Source: CAYNLK01 sp964398055
Lineage (GTDB): Bacteria; Chloroflexota; Anaerolineae; 4572-78; J111
DNA: 43,455 nucleotides
Assembly: GCA_964398055.1 (NCBI GenBank)
Contig: CAYNLK010000049.1
Coordinates: 1 to 43,455 of the forward strand
Reading direction: 5' to 3'
Position 1 is the stretch's first letter, and each line of letters starts with the position of its first letter. Shown here piece by piece: positions 25,721-33,471 of the stretch. Below the pieces are notes generated by a model. The model was not told the DNA's origin, did not search any database, and saw nothing but the letters and a program-made list of their open reading frames with translations. The translations under genes and the position numbers were made by a program.

Positions 25721-26695
25721 TCAGGCCAGAGCCTGGGCCCGTTTAGCCAGCAACGCCTCAATCTCGGCTATGTCTTCCGGCGACAAAACCCAGTCACCGG
25801 CCGCCACGGTCTCTTCAATATGAGCCGGACGGCGGGCGCCGACAATCGCCGAGGTCAATTCCGGTCGCCGTAATACCCAGGCAATGGCCAGTTGGGCCAC
25901 CGTTTTGCCGTTACGTTCAGCAATCGGACGCAGCCCGTCAATCAGTTTGAGGTTGGTGCTCAGAGCCGGCTCCTTGAAATGGGGGCTGAATTCCTTGCGC
26001 CAGTCATCTGCCGGGAGTTGCTCGATCCGTTCCCGGGTATATTTGCCGGTCAGCATGCCGGTTTGCATGGGGCTGTAAACCACCACACCGATGTTGTTAG
26101 CCGCGCAGAAGGGCAGCAATTCAGCCTCAACGCTGCGCTCCAGCATACTGTAGGGCGGCTGTAACGAGGCCACCGGATGAATTGCCTGCACCCATTTCAT
26201 TTGCTCGATGGTAAAGTTGGAGACGCCAGCATAGCGGATCTTGCCTGCCTTGACCAAATCGGCAATGGCTCTCCAGCCTTCTTCCAGGTGTTCGGCGTCG
26301 TGCGGCCAGTGAATCTGGTAGAGATCGATAACCTCGACGCCAAGCCGTTTCAGGCTGGCCTCACACTCAGCCCGCACACTGGCCGCGGTCAAGCGTCCGT
26401 AAACTTCGGAACTACCCTCATCCCAAACCAGGCCACACTTGGTGGCGATGATAACCTCATCGCGGCGGCCCTTGATGGCCTGGCCAACCACCTCTTCGGC
26501 ATGGCCCAGGCCATAGGCCGCAGCCGTGTCGATCCAGTTGATCCCCAGGTCAAGTCCACGCCGGATGGCGGCGATAGAGTCCGCATCATCCTGCGGTCCC
26601 CAGGCCCACTGCCAGCCGGCCCCGCCGGTAGCCCAGGTGCCAAACCCAACTGTTGTAAGATTTAAGTCGGTAAAGCCAAGTTTTCTTGTTTGCAT
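25721..26695 (-). CDS. Aldo/keto reductase
   Basis: This 324-residue NADPH-dependent aldo/keto reductase has a complete catalytic tetrad: Asp and Tyr in INWIDTAAAYGLGHAEE, Lys in IIATKCGLVW and His in YQIHWPHDAEH. VGFGTWATGGAGWQW at the start and AIVGARRPAHIEETV at the NADPH site are typical of the YajO/Tas-type branch. It probably reduces a sugar aldehyde or keto sugar in the cytoplasm. The ATG at 26695 has a TTGGAG box. It sits between a URO-D-type gene and the MalF permease gene. Confidence 0.9.
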   Translation of the reverse strand: MQTRKLGFTDLNLTTVGFGTWATGGAGWQWAWGPQDDADSIAAIRRGLDLGINWIDTAAAYGLGHAEEVVGQAIKGRRDEVIIATKCGLVWDEGSSEVYGRLTAASVRAECEASLKRLGVEVIDLYQIHWPHDAEHLEEGWRAIADLVKAGKIRYAGVSNFTIEQMKWVQAIHPVASLQPPYSMLERSVEAELLPFCAANNIGVVVYSPMQTGMLTGKYTRERIEQLPADDWRKEFSPHFKEPALSTNLKLIDGLRPIAERNGKTVAQLAIAWVLRRPELTSAIVGARRPAHIEETVAAGDWVLSPEDIAEIEALLAKRAQALA

Positions 26696-26728
26696 TTTTT
26701 TACTCCAATTTAGCTTGACATAGTTGAG

Positions 26729-27874
26729 TTAATTTAAGGGATAACGCCCATATTGTTGCGCGGCCCAGCACATTGTCGTCAGATTGGCCGGAGGGACATC
26801 AGCCTGAACGTAATGAGCCGGGGCCAAAATGTAGCCGCCGCCCGGCCCAAAGGCCCGCAGGCATCGCCGCACCTCTGCCACAACTTCTTCTTCAGTACCA
26901 AAGGGGAGGACATGCTGCTCGTCCACGCCACCGTGAAACGTAAGCCGGTCGCCAAAATCACGTTTCAAGGCCGCGGCGTCCATGCCGGCGGCCAGAGGCT
27001 GAACTGGATCAAGCACCTGAAGACCGATGTCAATCAGGTCCGGGATAAAAGGGCGGATCCCGCCATCACTGTGAAACATGAGCTTGACTGACGGATTGAT
27101 CTCATCCAGATAGGCCCGCGCCGCCTGCCAGCGCCGGCGGAAACGGGGTAAAAAGAGCGTCCGAAAAGTTTCGGGCGAGTATAGCGGCCCGGTCTGCATC
27201 CCCAAGTCATCACCGCTGATCTTGTAGATATGCAAATATTTGGCAGTGGCTTCGAGCCCAATCCGGTCCAGGGCCATCTGGATGTCGGTAATCTTGTCGA
27301 GCAGGACGCCGGCAAATTCCGGATCGGTGAGGGTGCACATCAACCACTTTTCAAAACCCATCAGATGAAACGCCATCTCCAAGAGCGTGCCGCCAAAGCG
27401 CCCCATCAGGGCCAGGTCGGTATCTTCGTAAAGTTGTTTGGCCTCGGCCTCAGCCCCTTCACCTCGGCCTGGCGCGTCGGGGACCGGCCAGGGGTATTTT
27501 TCCAGATCTGCAAGGGTGGCCTCGGCCAGAGGGTGGTAGACCGTCTCCAGGTAGCTGCCCCCGCCCGGCTGGTAGATGCGCCGCCGACCCACGCCCCACT
27601 CATCGAAGATCAAGTCGCCCTCGCGCCGCGGTTGGCGACCTTTGGGAGAGCCTAACTTCACCGAAATAATATCCACTCCCAGCGCGGCCAGCACCTGGGG
27701 ATGGGGAATCACCTCCATCAAGGAATTAGCTTTTATCTCTTCCTCGATTTCCAGCCCCAAATAGGTCTTTAACTTTACATAAAAATCCAGAACGGGATTC
27801 ATATCCAGCGGCACCCGGTCCGGTTCACGATGTTCGAGAGTAGCAATCACTCGTTCTCGTGAGGTCCACCCCAT
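26729..27874 (-). CDS. URO-D superfamily protein (second paralogue)
   Basis: This 381-residue protein has the URO-D fold. It starts TSRERVIATLEHREPDRVPLDMNPV, contains ISGDDLGMQTGPLYSPETFR, KLMFHSDGGIRPFIPDLID, LTFHGGVDEQHVLPFG, and ends GGGYILAPAHYVQADVPPAN. It is a catabolic type rather than HemE; the reaction is unknown. The start is the ATG at 27874 with GGGGAGGTGG; the upstream frame to 27961 lacks support. It lies downstream of the solute-binding protein gene by 92 bases. It resembles 12107-13150 only loosely. Confidence 0.82.
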   Translation of the reverse strand: MGWTSRERVIATLEHREPDRVPLDMNPVLDFYVKLKTYLGLEIEEEIKANSLMEVIPHPQVLAALGVDIISVKLGSPKGRQPRREGDLIFDEWGVGRRRIYQPGGGSYLETVYHPLAEATLADLEKYPWPVPDAPGRGEGAEAEAKQLYEDTDLALMGRFGGTLLEMAFHLMGFEKWLMCTLTDPEFAGVLLDKITDIQMALDRIGLEATAKYLHIYKISGDDLGMQTGPLYSPETFRTLFLPRFRRRWQAARAYLDEINPSVKLMFHSDGGIRPFIPDLIDIGLQVLDPVQPLAAGMDAAALKRDFGDRLTFHGGVDEQHVLPFGTEEEVVAEVRRCLRAFGPGGGYILAPAHYVQADVPPANLTTMCWAAQQYGRYPLN

Positions 27875-27966
27875 TTGTCCACCTCCCCGCAGGAGTAAAT
27901 CCAATAACGTTTCGGTAAGGGGCTCCCAGATAACAGGGAGCCCCAAACACAGAAGAAACAACCAGT

Positions 27967-29553
27967 CTATGGGTAAAGGCCGAGTGGTTTTAACACGTCA
28001 TCAACATAACGCTGATACTCTTTGATCTGATAATCGCGGCCTATTCCATCGGTAATTTGGTCGAACTCACTCTTCATCCCACTGCAAGCCTCCTCAGCCG
28101 TGGACTGTCCGGCGAAGGCTTTCTTGGTCCAGCGCTCTTGTACCTCGTAGTAGCGACCCACACCCGGAATCTGGAGGCCAGGATAGCCGTGGGCGGTGGA
28201 CTTATCAATCACATCCACATAAAGCTCACAGTTCCACTCGCAACCCTCGCATAAGTGGGCGTACAACTTGGGATCCATATGTGTTTTGCGCCAGGGGTCC
28301 AGCCAGGTGTCGTTGTTACCAACCAGTTGGGCGGTACGATCCTTGTCGCTGAAGAAGGCCAGAACTTTGTAGGCCGCTTCCTTGACGTTTGAGGCCTGAT
28401 TGATCGCCAAAACACGCCCGCCATTCATTTCATTGCGATGAACGACCTGACCATCCTTCTCGAAACCAGGCATCTCAGCTATGGCGACCTTGCATACTGC
28501 ATTGGACAGTTCAGGGTCGCCGGCCCACTTCCAAACATCGGGCCACTGAGGCACAAACATAACCCGGTTGTGCACGATGATCTGGTTGCGGGCATCCTCA
28601 AACTCGAACGAGCGAGCTTCAGGCGGCGCAGCGGTGCTGAACGTGTCAATACCATTCTGCATCGCTTTGACGCATATATCCATGTCGGGGAAGGCCTCCA
28701 TTTCATCATAGCTAAAGTAATGCCCTCCCATCCCAACGAAGCGATCCCTGAAAAACCAGCCGGCCAGGAATCCGGCAATCTCACCCGCGCCGTAAAAGTC
28801 TTCATCGGGCCGGGTGAAGAATCTGGCCACGTCAAGGAATTGATCCCAGGTCAGGTTGTTGATGTCGAAGTCGTAGCCGTACTCTGCTTTAAACGCTTTT
28901 TGCTCTTCCGGATCATTGGCCAGATCGTAGCGGTAGTGCAGCAGTTTCACATCGCCGTCGTATTGGGTGGCATACAACTCACCCTTATACTCGTAACCCC
29001 ACAGGTAGGCAGGGTGCACATCGTCCATTTGCAGGTCTTGCCAGACTTGATCTCTACCACCAGGGGCGATATTCTTCAACGGCTCCAGAAAGGGCGCAAA
29101 ATCGCCAAAGTAGATAGGCCAAAAGGAAATGACATCGAACTGGCCTGCGCCAGAGGAGAGGTCCAGATATTGAATCTCGAACTGCTCCGAAAATGGATGG
29201 GCCACAACCTGGAGGTCGATGTTCAGCTTTTCCAGGATTTCATCGTGAAAGGAGTCCAGGGTCTTTTCCTGAGCGCCAGACTCCACCGAGAGCACGACGG
29301 TAGTCGTCTCTGCCATCGGCTGGAAGGCCCAGTTCTCGAGATCAACTGCTTTTTCAACCTCAACCTCTTTAACGACCTCTTTTTCCACCACCACGGTTTC
29401 GACCACAGTGACGGTTTCACCTTGAACCTCTTTTTCGACCACAACGGTTTCAACCACGGTGATCGTTTGGGGCGTTGGAGCCGCGCCGCAGGCTACCGCA
29501 ATGAGGGCCAGCATTACACCCAGGGCCAATAACAGCAATATCTTATACTTCAT
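27967..29553 (-). CDS. Extracellular solute-binding lipoprotein of a sugar ABC transporter
   Basis: This 528-residue binding protein has a lipoprotein signal ending LIAVACGAAPT (Cys22) and a low-complexity anchor stretch at about residues 30-70 made of VVETVVVEKEV repeats, a feature often seen in Chloroflexota binding proteins. The globular part contains DVISFWPIYFGDFAPFLEPL, NNLTWDQFLDVARFF, MNGGRVLAINQASNVKEAAYKVLAFFSD and suits cluster-1 (MalE-like) binding proteins. It probably feeds the MalF/MalG pair at 23881-25673. The ATG at 29553 has AAGGAGG. About 113 bases upstream lies a leader element shared with the other binding-protein gene. Confidence 0.9.
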   Translation of the reverse strand: MKYKILLLLALGVMLALIAVACGAAPTPQTITVVETVVVEKEVQGETVTVVETVVVEKEVVKEVEVEKAVDLENWAFQPMAETTTVVLSVESGAQEKTLDSFHDEILEKLNIDLQVVAHPFSEQFEIQYLDLSSGAGQFDVISFWPIYFGDFAPFLEPLKNIAPGGRDQVWQDLQMDDVHPAYLWGYEYKGELYATQYDGDVKLLHYRYDLANDPEEQKAFKAEYGYDFDINNLTWDQFLDVARFFTRPDEDFYGAGEIAGFLAGWFFRDRFVGMGGHYFSYDEMEAFPDMDICVKAMQNGIDTFSTAAPPEARSFEFEDARNQIIVHNRVMFVPQWPDVWKWAGDPELSNAVCKVAIAEMPGFEKDGQVVHRNEMNGGRVLAINQASNVKEAAYKVLAFFSDKDRTAQLVGNNDTWLDPWRKTHMDPKLYAHLCEGCEWNCELYVDVIDKSTAHGYPGLQIPGVGRYYEVQERWTKKAFAGQSTAEEACSGMKSEFDQITDGIGRDYQIKEYQRYVDDVLKPLGLYP

Positions 29554-29666
29554 TGGGGAATCCTCCTTGAATTCGAATTCAAATCTACACTGATTGGAAC
29601 GAACTACTGCTTAATTAACTTAACGAATTGATATTGGATTGTCAGGCGAATATTTCCTGTTGTTCT

Positions 29667-29727
29667 CCCTCCTTTCATCTGGGGCTTCCTTAGAGAGAGT
29701 CGGCGTCCCTCTCAGCGGTAAAGCCCA
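29667..29727 (-). ncRNA. Conserved leader element, copy 1 (candidate structured RNA)
   Basis: On the minus strand this reads GCTTTACCGCTGAGAGGGAC then GCCGACTCTC, AAGGAAGC and AGATGAAAGGAGG. GAGAG can pair with CTCTC around a loop GGACGCCGA. A close copy lies at 35651-35712. Both end 109-113 bases before the ATG of a solute-binding protein gene. Copy 1 begins directly after the stop codon of the permease upstream. It could be a riboswitch, attenuator, processed stem or a repeat; no known class matched. Confidence 0.45.
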
Positions 29728-30756
29728 TTATGCCTTTACCTTTTCTCGTACCAGAAGATGGTTGAGAGCGACGGCGATGATAAGCACACTGCCCAAGACC
29801 AGGGTCTGCCAGTATGCCGGAATCACGGTCAGCATACCGACAGTGATACAGATGATGATGATGGCGCCAACGATGGTCTTCTCGACCGACCCTTCGCCGC
29901 CTGCAAACCTCGTCCCGCCCAGCAAAACAGCGATGATACAGGATAGCTCCATAGTATCGCCCGAGAGCGGATCTCCCAGGGACATATAGCTGGCCCGGGC
30001 CACGCCGGCCAAAGCGGCGCAAAAGCCCACGATGATGTAGAGCAGCCATACCACCAAGACCGCATTGATGCCGGACAGCGCCGCCGCAGTAGGATTGCCG
30101 CCGATCGCCGCCGTATATTTGCCAAGCAGCGTCTTTCTTTGGGCGATGACTAGCGCGGCGATCACGAGCAGAGCGACGAAGAACGCCATCGGCAGCCCAA
30201 ACAGGACATCCTGGCGGGCGTAATTATTGATCCAGGCCGGCATCGGTTTATCGGCGCTGCCCTTGATGGCCGACAGCCCATCCGGCACAATCAGCAAGGC
30301 AATACCCTTATAGAGGCTCAGCGTGACCAGCGTCGCGATCACAGGCGTGATTGTTAGCTTCATGACCAGGAAGCCGTTGAGGGTGCCCATCAAGATGCCG
30401 ACGATCAGCGTGATGACGAGCGCGGGCAGGAAGGCGAACCCATTCAGGATCATCAGGGCAAAGACTACGGCGCTCAGGCTCATGGCGCTGCCGACGGACA
30501 GGTCGATGTATTGGGCAATCATCAGGAACGTGAATGCGCCGCTCAGGGTCATGATGGGCACGGCAATACGCAACAGGTTGATGATGTTATCCGGACTGAG
30601 GAAGTGCCCCCGCTCAAAGAAGGCGACCTCGTCTAGCCTGGCCACGCTAAAGACGACCACAACCAGCGCCAGCACAAAGTAGATGTAGAACCGTTTGATA
30701 TTTGTTCGCACCACGGCCGACCGATCCTGATGCAGGGCAAGTGACTTTTTCTCCAT
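29728..30756 (-). CDS. Ribose-type ABC transporter permease (RbsC-like, copy 2)
   Basis: This 342-residue inner-membrane permease of the carbohydrate-uptake-2 type has eight or more hydrophobic segments. Landmarks are FTFLMIAQYIDLSVGSAMSLS, VMKLTITPVIATLVTL, AAIGGNPTAAALSGIN, LGDPLSGDTMELSCIIAVLLGGTRFAGGEGSV. The start is the ATG at 30756 with AAGGAG; a TTG at 30774 is rejected. A separate RbsC-like protein is encoded just upstream, so the transporter is probably a permease heterodimer, as in LsrCD. Confidence 0.92.
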   Translation of the reverse strand: MEKKSLALHQDRSAVVRTNIKRFYIYFVLALVVVVFSVARLDEVAFFERGHFLSPDNIINLLRIAVPIMTLSGAFTFLMIAQYIDLSVGSAMSLSAVVFALMILNGFAFLPALVITLIVGILMGTLNGFLVMKLTITPVIATLVTLSLYKGIALLIVPDGLSAIKGSADKPMPAWINNYARQDVLFGLPMAFFVALLVIAALVIAQRKTLLGKYTAAIGGNPTAAALSGINAVLVVWLLYIIVGFCAALAGVARASYMSLGDPLSGDTMELSCIIAVLLGGTRFAGGEGSVEKTIVGAIIIICITVGMLTVIPAYWQTLVLGSVLIIAVALNHLLVREKVKA

Positions 30757-30778
30757 GCCAATATGCTCCTTCAAAAAC

Positions 30779-30855
30779 AGTGATCAGTGGTCAGTGATCA
30801 GTGGTCAGTGATCAGTTAAACTGAAAACTGATAACTAATCACTATTCACTGATTA
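30779..30855. repeat. Short tandem repeat (AGTGATCAGTGGTC units)
   Basis: AGTGATCAGTGGTC is repeated about 2.5 times in tandem (30779-30818) and followed by degraded copies (AACTGATAACTAATCACTATTCACTGATT) up to the permease stop at 30857. The units are palindromic (TGATCA) and could form hairpins between the two permease genes. Confidence 0.75.
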
Positions 30856-30856
30856 A

Positions 30857-31882
30857 TCAGCCCTTCCTTCTTCTAAGGAAATAACTCTGCGCCAGAATGG
30901 CGATGAAAACGGCGATCGCCTTAAGGGTAAACTGCCAGTCCGGCGACAGCAGCAGCCCGGTGGCCGCTGTTGTCACCACGGACAGGATAAGGGCGCCGAC
31001 GAACATCCCCAGCACCGAGCCAAACCCGCCGGCGATGCTGACCCCACCCAAGAGCGAGACGACCAGGGCGTCGAACTCGTAACCTAGCGCCCGGCTCGAG
31101 ACCCCGGCCTTGAACTCCGACGCCAGGAGGAGCCCGGTAATGCCGGCCAAGAAGGAACTGAGAATGAAGAGCGCGGTGAGGTGCCGGCTTACGTTGATGC
31201 CCGACAGCCGGGCCGCTTCGGCATTCGCGCCGATGAGGTAGGTGCGCCTGCCCCACACTGTCTTCCGCTCAAAGATGTAGGCGACAATGACCAGAACGAT
31301 CATAATCAGTACTGAGACCTTGATGGTTGTACCTGGCAGGGCCATGTTGCCCACCACGCCGAACACATCCGGCAGGCTGGTATTTCGCTGGGCGCCCTGC
31401 GTGATGACCTGGGCGATGCCGCGAGCGACCATCATCGTGCCCAGCGTGACGATGATAGAGGGCACTTTCAGCCGCACGACGAAGAAGGCGTTGATCGCCC
31501 CGATGCTCATCGCGCCGAGCAGAGCCAGGATGACCGCAACGCCGTAAGGCAGCCCCAGCCCGTTGGCCAGCACATTCTGGGATACATTGGCCGCCTGGCT
31601 GAAATAGACGGACAGCACGCCGGTCAGGGCAATAACGCCGCCCACCGACAGGTCAAAGTTGCCGGTGATCAGCAGGAACGTGACCCCGATACCAAGAATG
31701 ATGATATACCAGTTGTTTGTGATCAGGTTCAACATGTTCTGGGGCAAATAGAAATTTGGCACGAACACGGCGGCGATGCTGAACAGCAAAACGAGCACGC
31801 CGGCCATCAACAGGGTAATGAACGACTCGTTACTCATCTTGCCGCCAATCGACGGCCTCGGCGCTACCTGCTTGGTTTCCAT
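30857..31882 (-). CDS. Ribose-type ABC transporter permease (RbsC-like, copy 1)
   Basis: This 341-residue inner-membrane permease has GVTFLLITGNFDLSVGGVIALTG, VRLKVPSIIVTLGTMMVARGIA, YLIGANAEAARLSGINV and ALVVSLLGGVSIAGGFGSVLG, the standard RbsC signatures. The ATG at 31882 lies 2 bases after the RbsA stop, so the ATPase and permease are co-translated. Together with copy 2 and RbsA it forms a CUT2 sugar importer. Confidence 0.94.
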   Translation of the reverse strand: METKQVAPRPSIGGKMSNESFITLLMAGVLVLLFSIAAVFVPNFYLPQNMLNLITNNWYIIILGIGVTFLLITGNFDLSVGGVIALTGVLSVYFSQAANVSQNVLANGLGLPYGVAVILALLGAMSIGAINAFFVVRLKVPSIIVTLGTMMVARGIAQVITQGAQRNTSLPDVFGVVGNMALPGTTIKVSVLIMIVLVIVAYIFERKTVWGRRTYLIGANAEAARLSGINVSRHLTALFILSSFLAGITGLLLASEFKAGVSSRALGYEFDALVVSLLGGVSIAGGFGSVLGMFVGALILSVVTTAATGLLLSPDWQFTLKAIAVFIAILAQSYFLRRRKG

Positions 31883-31884
31883 GT

Positions 31885-33381
31885 CTACACTCCGTGTCCA
31901 CCTGTGACGATATGGAGGATTTGCTCGCTGTCAACGTCGTCGCCATTGCGCATGGAAGCCTTCAAACTCCCGTCGTACAAGAGATAGATGCTGTCGCAGA
32001 TATTCATAATCTCCGGCAACTCCGAAGAGAAGATCATAATAGATTTCCCCTCTTCGGAGAGTCGACGGACGATGCCGTAGATCTCGCTCTTTGCGCCCAC
32101 GTCGACGCCGCGCGTCGGCTCGTCGAGCATGAGCAGGTCAGCGTCGGCAAACAAACACTTTGATAAGACCACCTTCTGCTGGTTGCCCCCGGAGAGCTTG
32201 GCGGCTTCCTTTTCGGTGCTGTCGGTGGCGATCTTGAGCTTATCGATGTATTCGACCGTGACGTTGCGTTCCGCTGACGAATTGATGAACCCGTAACGGG
32301 ATATCTTTTTCATGTTCATGACGGGTACATTGCCCCGGATGGTCAGAATGGTGAACAGCCCCTGGGACCTTCTTTCTTCGGGCACCAGGGCAATGCCCGC
32401 CGCTATAGCCTTGTCGGGAGCGGGCTGGAGTTTACTACCCTTGAAGAGGATCTCGCCTTCGTAATGGTCGACGCCGTAGATGGCGCGAGCCAGTTCAGTC
32501 TTACCGGCCCCCACCAGACCGTAGAAACCAACAATCTCCCCGGCGTGGACGTCGAATGAAATGTCCCTCAGCTTATGGTTGGAAAGGTTGCGCACCTGCA
32601 GGATAACGTCCTTGTCGGCGTCCTCTTTGGGCGTGTACTGCTCAAAGACCGTCTTACCGATCATCATCTTGATCAGCTCGGCCCGGCCCTTGACCTCCGA
32701 GATGGGCTTCGTGTCGATGTGCCGGCCATCCCGCAGGACCGTCACATAGTCTCCAATCTCAAAGATCTCGTCGAGCCGGTGGGAGATGTAGATAACAGTG
32801 ACGTTCTTCTCATGCAAGCTCTGGATGATGCTGAACAGTCGCTCAATTTCATACTCGGAGAGCGCAGCCGTCGGCTCATCCATGATGATGACGTCCGACT
32901 CGGTGGCGACCGCCTTGGCGATCTCCACGATCTGCTTCTGCGCCACGCTCAGGGTCGAGACATGCTGTCGCGGGTGGATGGATGGCTCGATGCTGTTCAT
33001 CACCCTGACCATCTTGTTGATCTTGTCCGTCTTTCTCAGGAACCAGAACGTCGTATCTTCCAGCCCCAGGGTGAGATTGTCCGCGACGGTGAGCTGGTCG
33101 ACCACGTTGAGTTCCTGGAACAGGGTGCTGATTCCCTTCTGCCTGGCGTCCCGGGGATTGTGCGGGCTGTACTCTTTACCGTTCAGCAGGATCCTGCCGC
33201 TGGTACGCGCGTACGCGCCGGTCAGGATCTTGATCAGGGTGGATTTGCCCGCGCCGTTTTCCCCGACCAGGCAGTGGATGGTGTTCCGCTTGATGTCGAA
33301 ACTGACATTGTTGACCGCCCGCACGCCGGGGAAATCTTTCACCAGATCCCTGATTTCCAACACATTCTCGGTTTGTGTCAT
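31885..33381 (-). CDS. Ribose-type ABC transporter ATPase (RbsA/MglA-like)
   Basis: This 498-residue double ATPase has a first domain (about 1-240) with GENGAGKSTLIKILTG, LSVAQKQIVEIAKAVA and VIIMDEPTAALSEYE, and a second domain with GLVGAGKTELARAIYG (degenerate Walker A), LSGGNQQKVVLSKCLF and LLMLDEPTRGVDVGAK. This is the usual asymmetric layout of CUT2 ATPases. The ATG at 33381 has a GGGAG box. It follows the tandem binding-protein gene after a strong GC hairpin, so expression may drop from binding protein to ATPase. Confidence 0.95.
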   Translation of the reverse strand: MTQTENVLEIRDLVKDFPGVRAVNNVSFDIKRNTIHCLVGENGAGKSTLIKILTGAYARTSGRILLNGKEYSPHNPRDARQKGISTLFQELNVVDQLTVADNLTLGLEDTTFWFLRKTDKINKMVRVMNSIEPSIHPRQHVSTLSVAQKQIVEIAKAVATESDVIIMDEPTAALSEYEIERLFSIIQSLHEKNVTVIYISHRLDEIFEIGDYVTVLRDGRHIDTKPISEVKGRAELIKMMIGKTVFEQYTPKEDADKDVILQVRNLSNHKLRDISFDVHAGEIVGFYGLVGAGKTELARAIYGVDHYEGEILFKGSKLQPAPDKAIAAGIALVPEERRSQGLFTILTIRGNVPVMNMKKISRYGFINSSAERNVTVEYIDKLKIATDSTEKEAAKLSGGNQQKVVLSKCLFADADLLMLDEPTRGVDVGAKSEIYGIVRRLSEEGKSIMIFSSELPEIMNICDSIYLLYDGSLKASMRNGDDVDSEQILHIVTGGHGV

Positions 33382-33404
33382 GCATCCGCTCCCTGGTCCT
33401 GCCG

Positions 33405-33429
33405 GGGAGGGGGGCGTAGCCCCCCTCCC
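33405..33429 (-). terminator. Strong GC hairpin between binding protein and ATPase genes
   Basis: GGGAGGGGGGC, loop GTA, GCCCCCCTCCC form a perfect 11-bp stem. On the minus transcript no U run follows. Such hairpins after binding-protein genes usually protect the upstream mRNA or cause partial termination, giving more binding protein than membrane components. Confidence 0.65.
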
Positions 33430-33471
33430 TCGAGGATGCTACGTTTCGCTTCGCCTACGGTTTCTACCAGC

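Noticed and set aside
29667..29727. TPP riboswitch suggested by CTGAGAGG
   Set aside because: Only the CTGAGA word matches. The second conserved half of the thi box (CCTGATCTGG, GCGTAGGGAA) is absent in both copies.
30779..30855. CRISPR-like or phage attachment repeat
   Set aside because: The AGTGATCAGTGGTC units are directly adjacent with no spacers and decay gradually; no integrase is present.
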